Program-made: the position numbers and the translations under genes
Shown here: piece after piece, positions 9,777 to 17,611 of the stretch
Numbering within the stretch: the first letter of the stretch is position 1
How the letters are laid out: the number at the start of each line of letters is the position of its first letter
Origin: Cyanidium caldarium
Lineage: Eukaryota > Rhodophyta > Bangiophyceae > Cyanidiales > Cyanidiaceae
Assembly (NCBI GenBank): GCA_026184775.1
Contig: JANCYW010000003.1
Location: 372,001 to 436,000 of the forward strand
Length of the DNA stretch: 64,000 nt
Direction of reading: 5' to 3'
The notes under the pieces: model-generated
The model's database searches: none
Seen by the model: the letters and a program-made list of their open reading frames with translations, nothing else
What the model was told of the DNA's origin: nothing

Positions 9777-10640
9777 TCACTCAACCATGGGCAGGCGCTT
9801 GCGAAACAGGCTCAGCTGCTGCACAATGCGCAGTTCCGGGTCGTATCGCTGAATATCGCGCACCTCGGCATTGTACCCTAAATTCTCGTACATGCGCATG
9901 GCCGCCTCATTGGCCTGGTCGACGGACAGGTAGATCTCCCCGTGTCCGTCGTTGATGGCGTGCTGCTCGCAAGTGCGCATCAGTGACGTGGCCAGTCCGC
10001 GACGCCGGCGCGAGCGCAGCACCGCCAAGTTGCCAATGTACGGTTGCATCACGGCCGGGCCGAACGTGATCGGGAGCGGCGACAACATCATCAACACGTC
10101 GACCGAGCCGACAACGTTGGTGCAGTGGTGGGTGTGACCGACTGCGGTCCATTCGGTGGTCTCGGTGGCCACGTACACGATTACGCGGTCACTGCCCAGT
10201 TTTCGCCACGTGTCCCACCACACAAAAGGGTACCGCAGGGCGCGCGGATACACCGTAGGGAACGCATCGACGAACACGTTGGCCACGCCGCAAGCGTCCC
10301 GCTGGGTCGCACGTCGGATGGAGGCGGTAAATCCAGTCGTCAGAGGGGCTTGCAAGCGGGCGATGAGGAGGGGAGCAGGAGGTGGTGGTGTTGGTGGTCG
10401 GGAGGTGAGCCAAGTAGTAACGAGCGCTCCGCCTTCCAAATGCCGAAATCGGTGGAGAGAGAGCGGCGGAGAAAACGCGAGCGGAAAGAGGGATGCATTG
10501 GAGCAAGTTCTCCTATGAGACAGTGAACTTGCGAACGCTGGGCAGCGGATCACTGCGCTACCCGCACCTCGGGATGCGTCCGCCGCGCGAGCGGCAGACA
10601 GGCACGAAAATCGATCCGCTCCGGACCGCTCGTGCCCCAT
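9777..10640 (-). CDS. GNAT-family N-acetyltransferase, probably organelle-targeted
   Basis: The C-terminal about 180 residues of this 287-residue product form a GCN5-related acetyltransferase domain. Visible features are IRRATQRDACGVANVF (start of domain), YIGNLAVLRSRRRRGLATSLM with the acetyl-CoA pyrophosphate loop RRRGLA, and the C-terminal GHGEIYLSVDQANEAAMRMYENLGY typical of GNAT motif B. The N-terminal about 100 residues are Ser/Arg/Pro-rich without acidic clusters, consistent with a plastid transit peptide; plant plastid GNATs acetylate protein N-termini and lysines. There is no alternative Met before the domain. The substrate cannot be inferred. Confidence 0.82.
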   Translation of the reverse strand: MGHERSGADRFSCLSAARAADASRGAGSAVIRCPAFASSLSHRRTCSNASLFPLAFSPPLSLHRFRHLEGGALVTTWLTSRPPTPPPPAPLLIARLQAPLTTGFTASIRRATQRDACGVANVFVDAFPTVYPRALRYPFVWWDTWRKLGSDRVIVYVATETTEWTAVGHTHHCTNVVGSVDVLMMLSPLPITFGPAVMQPYIGNLAVLRSRRRRGLATSLMRTCEQHAINDGHGEIYLSVDQANEAAMRMYENLGYNAEVRDIQRYDPELRIVQQLSLFRKRLPMVE

Positions 10641-11279
10641 TGGGATCGACCCACTCAGATTGCAACTGAACCTATCCTGCTGCGCTCCTTAGCAGCTCTG
10701 GCCGCTTCATGGACTGAACGTTCCTCCCGTCGTGCCGCGCGACAAACCCTGTCCTAACATGTCGGCCGACAAGATGAACGAGGTGCGTGACGCCGGCGCG
10801 CATCCGAACGATGATCGCAACGCGTATGCGTGTCAGCGCATCGCAGACGATCAGGAGACGAAGGAGAGTGGCTCGCTCGATATGAACAATCAGGCTCCTA
10901 TGCCCAGATCTCCCTCGATCACTCAGTCCTGATCAACCCGAATCACCGAATACGCCTTATCCATCGCTCCCACACCTACCAGCCCTTGCCATGCACTCCC
11001 TCGCAGGCCACCCCTCTCTGCTATGCGCTCTCCAAGCCTCTTCTCCTGCCTCTCCCATCCGATTCCTCTCGGTCCAAACCGAATTATATGCGATTTTGGT
11101 GCGCGGGTCTACGCGCAAGGGGGCATGGAGCCTTTTCGCAAAGCCAGCCTAGTGGCAACTCGGAGCATTCGCATTGCTCCGCCCCGGGTTACGCTTGGCG
11201 ACGATCGGGTCGCCAGGCGCTCGCACGATTCCCGGTGCCTCCAGCTTCTTTTTTCCGTGGGCGATAGGCACGGGTCGGC
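10641..11279. other. divergent intergenic region, GNAT / 3-ketoacyl-CoA synthase
   Basis: About 640 bases without a supportable gene. A 66-codon frame at 10732-10932 has no recognisable features and is not called. The half near the KCS gene includes a pyrimidine-rich stretch (10930-11070) of the kind seen in 5' leaders and promoters. Confidence 0.4.
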
Positions 11280-12926
11280 ATGGGCGACGCGGTTGGCGAT
11301 CATGTCGGCCCGAACGGACCGCAGGCGGTGCGGGCCAATGGGCCGGCGCGGGAAACGGTAGCGCGCGCCACCACCCCGCTGGGCGTGTTGTCCGCGTCGA
11401 CGCGCTCGCTCTGGGCGCACGTGCAGCAGCGATACTTGCGAGAGCGGGAGACGGGCAACTGGGTGAACCTGCGGTACATCTTTTCGGGATATCGGACGCT
11501 GGATTTGGCGTACAACCTGTCGCCGGTGTTGTTCGGGGCGCTGCTCGCGGTGGCGTTCGCCACGGTGTACGAGGCGTATCATACGGCGCCGGCGCTATCG
11601 CTGTTGGGCAGGCGGTATCGCTACAACATCATCGAGGCGGCGGTGCTGCTGATCGCGTTGGTGGCGGGCGTGGTGGTGTATGTGGTGGTGCGTCGGCGCG
11701 GCGTGTTTCTGGTGGATTATGTGACGTTTTTGCCGCCGGAACGGCTGCGCGTTTCGTACGATGCCTTCATGCGTTTGACCGCCGAGTCGGGTTGCTTCTC
11801 GCAAGAGTCCATGGACTTTCAAATGAAGCTGTTGCATCGGTCGGGCGTGGGCGAGGAAGCCTACTTTCCCGCGGCGATGTTTCAGGCCAAGGAGATCGCC
11901 GCGCATGGCGGTAACGGCGCCGCAGTGCTGAATATGCAAAGCGCCCGCGAGGAGGCCGAAATGGTGCTGTTCACCGTGGTGGAGCAGTTGTTGCGCAAGA
12001 CGCATACCCGCGCGCGCGACATCGACATCCTCATCGTGAACTGTTCGCTGTTCAATCCGACGCCGTCGCTGTCGGCCATGCTCGTCAACCGCTTTCAGAT
12101 GAAGTCCAGCGTGCGTACGTACAATTTGGCCGGCATGGGTTGCAGCGCCGGCCTCATCGCCATCGACTTGGCGCGCGACCTGTTGCAGTGCCACCCGCGA
12201 TCGCGCTGCCTGGTGGTGAGCACCGAGAACATCACCCAAAACTGGTATCTGGGCGCCGAGCGCAGCATGCTCCTCACCAACACCCTATTTCGCCTCGGTG
12301 GCGCTGCAGTGCTGCTGAGCAACCGTCTGTGGGATCGGTCGCGCGCCAAGTACGCCCTGCTCCACACCGTGCGCACGCATCGCGGCGGCGACGACCCGGC
12401 TTACGGCTGCATCTACCAGGAGGAGGACAAGGCAGGCATTCGCGGCGTGCGCCTGTCCAAGCAGATTATGGAAGTGGCCGGTGAGGCAGTGCGCGAGAAC
12501 ATCTTTCGCCTCGGCCCGCTGGTGTTCCCGGTAGATGTTCACGTTCGCTTTTTCACCAACCTCCTTCGCCGTCGCTACCTCCGCCAGCGGCACTTGAAAC
12601 CGTATGTGCCCGATTTTCACCGCGCTTTCGACCACTTTTGCATCCACACCGGTGGCCGCGCGGTCATCGACACGCTGGAGTCGTCGCTGAAGCTGACGCC
12701 GCAAGACGTAGCCCCGAGTCGTTATGCGCTAGAGCGGTTCGGCAACACCTCGTCGGCGTCTATCTGGTACGAGCTGCAGTATTTAGAACGCAACGGCAAG
12801 ATGCGCCGCGGGCACCGCACCTGGCAGATTGCCTTCGGGAGTGGATTCAAGTGCAACTCGGCGGTGTGGAAGGCGCTGCGGCATATTCGCCCTGACGAGG
12901 CGGCGGTCTACGCGACCACGGAGTAG
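11280..12926 (+). CDS. 3-ketoacyl-CoA synthase (FAE1/KCS type)
   Basis: Condensing enzyme of ER very-long-chain fatty-acid elongation, of the plant/algal FAE1 type and not the ELO type. The 548-residue product has two N-terminal membrane spans (about residues 80-100 and 118-138, e.g. AAVLLIALVAGVVVYVVV), then the full thiolase-fold domain. The catalytic triad is intact: Cys288 in NLAGMGCSAGL, His456 in FCIHTGGRAVI and Asn489 in ERFGNTSSASIWYEL, with the His-Asn spacing of 33 usual for the family. GSGFKCNSAVW is also present near the C-terminus. It is full length for the family apart from an N-terminal extension of about 60 residues. Confidence 0.95.
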   Translation: MGDAVGDHVGPNGPQAVRANGPARETVARATTPLGVLSASTRSLWAHVQQRYLRERETGNWVNLRYIFSGYRTLDLAYNLSPVLFGALLAVAFATVYEAYHTAPALSLLGRRYRYNIIEAAVLLIALVAGVVVYVVVRRRGVFLVDYVTFLPPERLRVSYDAFMRLTAESGCFSQESMDFQMKLLHRSGVGEEAYFPAAMFQAKEIAAHGGNGAAVLNMQSAREEAEMVLFTVVEQLLRKTHTRARDIDILIVNCSLFNPTPSLSAMLVNRFQMKSSVRTYNLAGMGCSAGLIAIDLARDLLQCHPRSRCLVVSTENITQNWYLGAERSMLLTNTLFRLGGAAVLLSNRLWDRSRAKYALLHTVRTHRGGDDPAYGCIYQEEDKAGIRGVRLSKQIMEVAGEAVRENIFRLGPLVFPVDVHVRFFTNLLRRRYLRQRHLKPYVPDFHRAFDHFCIHTGGRAVIDTLESSLKLTPQDVAPSRYALERFGNTSSASIWYELQYLERNGKMRRGHRTWQIAFGSGFKCNSAVWKALRHIRPDEAAVYATTE

Positions 12927-13446
12927 GCTGTCGAGAGGCGCCCAGGACAGGGGTAGGATAGGAGAGGGCAACAGCTGCTGGGAAGATTGGGGGTGTGCAC
13001 GCGCGTGCCCGGTTCGCGCAACGTGTCCACCAACGCCACGTCGGCTTGTCTACGGACCGACTGCCATGTGCAGGAGCAAGGCAAAGTTTTCCGAGTGTCC
13101 CCGGTTCCTCCCGTAGATCCGATATCCTCCCCCAATTCACCCTACCGAATGACCTCGACCGCCCCTGCTGCCCGGCCTCTAGCAGCCGCGGTGAAGACCC
13201 CCTTTGTATGGTCTCCATTCCCTCTCCCTCCCTTCCCCGCGAACAGCTCGCGTACGCCTCCATCTCCTCCCGCCCGCATCCCGCCATCGCGCGCGTGCTT
13301 CCGGCGGCTCGTCACGGCGCGCGACGCTTGCTGGTATCTTCGTTCCGGCCGGGCAACGCGGTGGCGCTCGTTTTCGTGCCTTGTGCCACTACCACTCGGG
13401 TTATTCTTTCGCAGAGCGTGCTTGCAGTGTGTCGCTATTCATTGTC
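12927..13446. other. intergenic, probable cryptochrome 5' region
   Basis: About 520 bases between the KCS stop and the start chosen for the cryptochrome. The cryptochrome frame stays open back to 13204, but that part reads as Ser/Pro/Arg-rich and out of family context. Pyrimidine-rich tracts at 13195-13290 suggest promoter or leader. No RNA gene was seen. Confidence 0.4.
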
Positions 13447-14814
13447 ATGCATCGTTTCGCTTTCGTGACGTCGGGCTTGTCGGGCGTACCGCTGCTGCCG
13501 GCCCCGGAGGTGGTACCGTCGACGAGCACGACGACGGCTCGCCCGGTGCGGCAGTCCCGGGAGCGTCGTCAGGCGGCCCGTGCGCGTCAAGCGTTCGGGT
13601 TGTCGTCCGCAGCGCATATGATGACGTTGGTGCGGCCACCGCGGGTGGAGGGCTGGACAGCGGCGTTCCGGCTGGCGGCGGCGGCGGCGGATGTGTCCTC
13701 GCGGCTGCGGGCGCAGGAGTTGCCGCAGGCGCTGTGGCGTGGGTATGGGGAGGGGCCGGCAGCGGGTGCGGCTGGCAAGGGCACGGTGCTTTTGTGGCAT
13801 CGGTCGGACTTGCGTTTGGACGATAACCCGGCGCTGGCGGCGGCGGTAGCCGAGGGCAACGCGGTGTTGCCGGTCTACTGTTTCGATCCGCGCCAGTTTG
13901 GCAAGACGTCTTTCGGTTTCGAAAAGACCGGTCGGTACCGTGCCAAGTTTCTGATTGAGTCGGTCGAGGATCTGCGTCGCTCGCTGCGCAACAAGGGCAG
14001 CGACCTGTTGGTGCGCACTGGCAAGCCGGAGCAGGTGATCCCCGAGCTGTGTCGCAAGCACAACATCCGCCACGTGTTCTTCCACCAGGAGGTCACCTAT
14101 GAAGAACTGGAGTGCGAGGAAGCGCTGGCGGATGCCCTGGAGGACATGGGCGTGGAGGTGCGCACTTTCTGGACCAACACGCTGTACGCGGTGGATGACC
14201 TGCCGTTCGCTGTGGAGGACACCCCGGACGTGTACACCGAGTATCGCATGGCGGTGGAGCGCCAATCGAAGGTGCGCGACCCGATGCCGGAGCCGGACAC
14301 GCTCAAGGTGATGCCGCACCGCGTCGACTACGGCAGCATCCCCACGTTGCAGGATCTGGGCCTGGGCGAGGTGCCGACGGCAAACGGCGGTGGACGCGAA
14401 GTGGGCTGCGTGACCCCTTCGGCGCAGACGTTTACCGGCGGCGAGTCAGAGGCGCACAAGCGCTTGGCGCAATACGTGCAGGACGCCAAGGCGGCCGTCA
14501 ACGGCAGCAGCGACACGGCGTCGGGCGACCTGGAGCGCACCTCGGCCCACCTGGGAGCCGATTTCAGCTGCAAGATCTCGCCATGGTTGGCACTGGGCTG
14601 CATATCGCCGCGGCGCATCTTTGCGGAGATTAAGAACCACGCGCTGAACGGCTCCGAAGGCGTGCACAAGTCGACCACCTTTTTCGAACTGGTATGGCGT
14701 GACTTTTTCCGGCTGATCACGCACAAGTACTCCACTTCGCGCTTGCACAAGTCGCACCGGAAAGTACAAGAGTTGCACACTACGGCGTACGCCACGGCCA
14801 TGTCGGGTGCCTGA
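13447..14814 (+). CDS. DASH-type cryptochrome/photolyase, lacking the C-terminal FAD domain
   Basis: The 455-residue product from the Met at 13447 has a Ser/Thr/Arg-rich leader, possibly an organelle transit peptide. A complete photolyase N-terminal alpha/beta domain follows: VLLWHRSDLRLDDNPAL, LPVYCFDPRQFG, FLIESVEDLRRSLR. The start of the helical domain is present (DFSCKISPWLALGCISPRRIF; FFELVWRDFFRLITHKY), typical of CRY-DASH. The frame then stops after HKSHRKVQELHTTAYATAMSGA. The remaining about 170-200 residues of the FAD-binding domain (the GRTGYP..DA.MREL..TGFMSNR region and beyond) are missing, and none of it is visible before the next gene 350 bases on. As it stands it should not hold FAD in the normal way. 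Confidence 0.82.
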   Translation: MHRFAFVTSGLSGVPLLPAPEVVPSTSTTTARPVRQSRERRQAARARQAFGLSSAAHMMTLVRPPRVEGWTAAFRLAAAAADVSSRLRAQELPQALWRGYGEGPAAGAAGKGTVLLWHRSDLRLDDNPALAAAVAEGNAVLPVYCFDPRQFGKTSFGFEKTGRYRAKFLIESVEDLRRSLRNKGSDLLVRTGKPEQVIPELCRKHNIRHVFFHQEVTYEELECEEALADALEDMGVEVRTFWTNTLYAVDDLPFAVEDTPDVYTEYRMAVERQSKVRDPMPEPDTLKVMPHRVDYGSIPTLQDLGLGEVPTANGGGREVGCVTPSAQTFTGGESEAHKRLAQYVQDAKAAVNGSSDTASGDLERTSAHLGADFSCKISPWLALGCISPRRIFAEIKNHALNGSEGVHKSTTFFELVWRDFFRLITHKYSTSRLHKSHRKVQELHTTAYATAMSGA

Positions 14815-14959
14815 AGCGGAGCGAGTAGGTGTTGGCGGCATCAACGGCAAGAGGATAACGCAGCGGATCGGGTGCTGCACTCGGTGATAAAGGAGACGCG
14901 TCGAATCCAGCGAATGTGTAAGGGGAGCGCAGCTGCTCAGAGAGCAAAGGCGACTTGAG

Positions 14960-15169
14960 CAATCGGCACTCTCTCGCACGGATGACTGACCTATCTACAC
15001 GCACTTTGCGCCAACACCCAGAGAGCGGGGACAACCCCGGCAATCAGCACTCTCTCGCACGGATGACTGACCTATCTACACGCACTTTGCGCCAACACCC
15101 AGAGAGCGGGGACAACCCCGGCAATCAGCACTCTCTCGCACGGATGACTGACCTATCTACACGCACTTT
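14960..15169. repeat. 81-base direct tandem repeat, 2.6 copies
   Basis: Units are 14960-15040, 15041-15121 and a partial 48-base unit 15122-15169. The units are identical apart from one visible substitution near the start of unit 1 (caatcggcac versus caatcagcac). The last copy stops exactly at the stop codon of the DHHC gene (15168-15170, minus strand). Because 81 is divisible by three, one plus frame stays open through all copies with a 27-residue period, but nothing else supports a protein. It lies in the joint 3' region of the truncated cryptochrome and the DHHC gene, and near-identity implies recent expansion. Confidence 0.92.
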
Positions 15170-16220
15170 ACACAAACGCCATGCCCGTTCGGCGGTACGC
15201 CCAATGGATGCCGTCACCAACCGCGTCCACACCAGGCCACAGCGGCAGCAACCAGGTGCAGGCGCGGTCGCCGAGCACGCTGACGATGTTCAGTAGCGGG
15301 CCGCGGTCGAGTGCCTCCACCGCCTCGGCCTTGGCCGGATCGCTCACCTCGTACGCTTCGATGGTGGTGCGGTTCTTCAGCAGCAGGTACGTGTGGAAGC
15401 TGACGAAAAACAGCAGCGCGCAACCGATGGCCAAGCACATCACCCACCCCACCAAGCCCACAATGGTCAGGGCGGCGGTCGCGGCGGTGACATCCGGCGG
15501 TTGCTGCGCCAATCGCTGCAGCAGGGTGGCGGGCGCGCCCGCCCCCACCGTCAGCGCGGTCAGCAGCGCGTACACCAGAAACTGAAAGAAAAATTTGTGG
15601 TTGTAGAACCCGACGGTGTTGTTCACCCACGGACAGAAGTGGTCCATCTTCAACACACAGCGCCCCAGGGTGGAACAGTGGTGGGCGCGGTCCGGCTTGT
15701 ACACCAGGCACTTGGAGCAGTACCGGTAGCGGCCGCTGCGGTTGCGCATGAGCACAAATGCCGGCAGGCGGATGTGCTGGTTGGGCACGAACCGCACGTC
15801 GTGGCCCTTGCGCACCAGCCCACGCTCCATCTCCCGCGTCGGGTCATCGACGTGCAGTTGCTGGGCGGCAGCTGCGGCTTCGGGAGAGCCGCGCAGTTCC
15901 AGCGGCCAGCCGAGCACCGCAAACGACCATTCGCGCGTGACGCGGCCCGGATCGATCAGCACTGCACAGGCGTACGACCACAGCAGCAACAGCAGCAGCA
16001 CGTGCTCCAACAGCAGCGCCAGCGTCGCCAGCACCGGATGGCTGCGTCGCCACGGCCATAGTGTCAGCACCACCAGCGGAACGTAGCCCAGCGCCACCAC
16101 CACCAGCACGCCCACCACCGCCAGCAGGCCCGCGTACCGCGTCAACGAGCATTCGGTCAGTTCCAGACCGGGATACATCCAGCATATCCATTTGGACACC
16201 CGCATGCACGCCGACCACAT
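15168..16220 (-). CDS. DHHC-family protein S-acyltransferase with DHFC active-site motif
   Basis: A 350-residue, four-span palmitoyltransferase: two Leu-rich spans near residues 28-60 and 65-95, the cysteine-rich domain, then two more spans. The cysteine-rich domain reads [20 protein letters not shown], then [20 protein letters not shown]. The catalytic Asp193, His194 and Cys196 are present, but the second His of DHHC is Phe195. Compared with the family, the first zinc site (two Cys of CSKC, His, Cys of GRC) is intact, while three of four second-site ligands are replaced. A conserved segment (RTTIEAYE) after span 4 matches the TTxE motif. Its start lies 3 bases from a plus-strand Met of the FKBP frame. 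Confidence 0.88.
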   Translation of the reverse strand: MWSACMRVSKWICWMYPGLELTECSLTRYAGLLAVVGVLVVVALGYVPLVVLTLWPWRRSHPVLATLALLLEHVLLLLLLWSYACAVLIDPGRVTREWSFAVLGWPLELRGSPEAAAAAQQLHVDDPTREMERGLVRKGHDVRFVPNQHIRLPAFVLMRNRSGRYRYCSKCLVYKPDRAHHCSTLGRCVLKMDHFCPWVNNTVGFYNHKFFFQFLVYALLTALTVGAGAPATLLQRLAQQPPDVTAATAALTIVGLVGWVMCLAIGCALLFFVSFHTYLLLKNRTTIEAYEVSDPAKAEAVEALDRGPLLNIVSVLGDRACTWLLPLWPGVDAVGDGIHWAYRRTGMAFV

Positions 16221-16487
16221 AGAATGAACCGAGCGTCAGGGGATATGGCGGGGGCGAAAGTGATGAGGATGGCGCTTGCGGCAATGCCTCGGCACGACCA
16301 GAAACGTGGACCGTGCTCGACCGCGCTGGCCCGACGCGCACCGATCGCGTCTCGATGGAGTGCGCTCGCCGACAGCCTCCACTCGGGAGCAGCGGCAGCA
16401 GCGGCAGCAGCAGTGTTGTTGACGAGCGATCACGTGCTGGGAGCCGAATTGGGTTTCATCGAATTGGCTGCTCGTTTGCATGGGGAG

Positions 16488-17198
16488 ATGTCGTGGGGAT
16501 TTGTGGTGGCGCCTCTGGAGCGTGCTGGAAAAGGGCGAGGTGGACTCGCCTCCTCAACTCGCGCTCAGGCAACGCGGCCAACGGTCAGCGCTGGGCGCTC
16601 GGGATGGCCGCGGCGCGGACCACTGCCGGCGACTCGCAGCTTGCAGTGCACCTGGGTGAGCGTATCCCATCGTGCGCTCATTGTGGCTGCGGCGGCCGCG
16701 CTAGGGTTGCACCTGGGCGTGCTGACGCACGATCCTGACGGGACGGCGTCGGCAGCCGGGGCGAGTGCGCGCGGCCGGGTAGGCCCGCCGCAGCAGGGCC
16801 TGGAGGGCATCGTCTATTACGAGACGCGGAAAGGCGGCGGGCGCGAGATTCAGTGCGGCGACACGGTCACCGCGCACTTGCAAATTTACTCCCGCGGTAT
16901 CGAAATCGACACCACGCTGGACGGTCAGGGGCTGGCGGCGCGTCCCAAGGCCTGGACGCTGTGCACCGAGGGCAGCGGCCCGGGCGCGGCGCTGCGGGGC
17001 CTCGACTTGGGCGTGCGCGGCATGCGAGTCGGTGGCAAGCGAGTGATCGATGTGCCGCCCGAACTCGCCTACGGGAAGCGCGGGCGCCCGCCGTTGGTGC
17101 CGCCCGACACGCCCATCTGCATCAAGGCGATGCTGATGAGCGCCAAGAAACCCGGCGTCAACCCGAATAGGAACACGCCCGGCTCGAGTGTTTACTAA
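16488..17198 (+). CDS. FKBP-type peptidyl-prolyl isomerase, probably thylakoid lumenal
   Basis: The C-terminal about 120 residues form an FKBP domain: GDTVTAHLQIYSRGIEIDTT, GSGPGAALRGLDLGVRGMRVGGKRVIDVPPELAYGKRG and TPICIKAML. The usual Tyr/Asp pocket residues are partly changed, as is common in plant lumenal FKBPs. Upstream there is an Arg/Ser-rich region, then a hydrophobic stretch (SHRALIVAAAAALGLHLGVL) followed by an Ala-x-Ala-type site, which looks like a bipartite plastid/lumen targeting signal. The frame is open back to 16224, only 3 bases from the DHHC start; I prefer the Met at 16488 so that a promoter can exist, giving 236 residues. Either start is possible. Confidence 0.82.
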   Translation: MSWGFVVAPLERAGKGRGGLASSTRAQATRPTVSAGRSGWPRRGPLPATRSLQCTWVSVSHRALIVAAAAALGLHLGVLTHDPDGTASAAGASARGRVGPPQQGLEGIVYYETRKGGGREIQCGDTVTAHLQIYSRGIEIDTTLDGQGLAARPKAWTLCTEGSGPGAALRGLDLGVRGMRVGGKRVIDVPPELAYGKRGRPPLVPPDTPICIKAMLMSAKKPGVNPNRNTPGSSVY

Positions 17199-17611
17199 AC
17201 GAGGGAGAAACAGGGCGTGGATAGCGGGGGCTTGTGGAGCGACTGACTCAACCTAAAAAGGGGAATGTGGGAGCATCGGACTTGAAACGGGCATTAGCTT
17301 TGTCAGGTGCGGGTCGAGGAGTGCACTGCAGTGAGCACTGTTGCTTTTCGTCACCTCCTCCACGTTGTGCGTGGCCGACCCGCCTGGACCCGGCGAGTCG
17401 GGTCGTTCCATCGATGTGGTGCGTTGGTGGCGTCGTACACGTGAGGACGTCGGGGGATTTGAGCGGGGAGTGGCGGGAAGTGGGGGGAGGCAGTGACACA
17501 AATCATGGTGCAGTCGACTCGTTGTGAGGTCTCAATTCGGTCTTTCAGGGTCCACCGAGGTTGACCATCGTGCAAGAAGCGCGCCCGTGAGAGAGGGCTG
17601 GGGCGGCGGAG
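17199..17611. other. intergenic, 5' region of the ASCC2-like gene
   Basis: About 410 bases between two plus-strand genes. No coding frame with family resemblance and no RNA gene were seen. Confidence 0.4.

Noticed and set aside
10732-10932. A 66-codon plus-strand gene
   Set aside because: Hydrophilic sequence with no motif, located in a divergent promoter region; nothing supports it.
14760-15167. A spliced 3' exon of the cryptochrome
   Set aside because: The missing domain needs some 500-600 coding bases and only about 350 non-coding bases, largely repeat, lie before the opposite-strand gene. No FAD-domain motif is readable in any frame here.
14955-15296. A 113-codon frame encoding 27-residue repeats across the tandem repeat
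   Set aside because: The repeat phase alone keeps it open. It ends antisense within the DHHC coding region and has no start context or family support. It is kept as a finding about the repeat, not as a gene.
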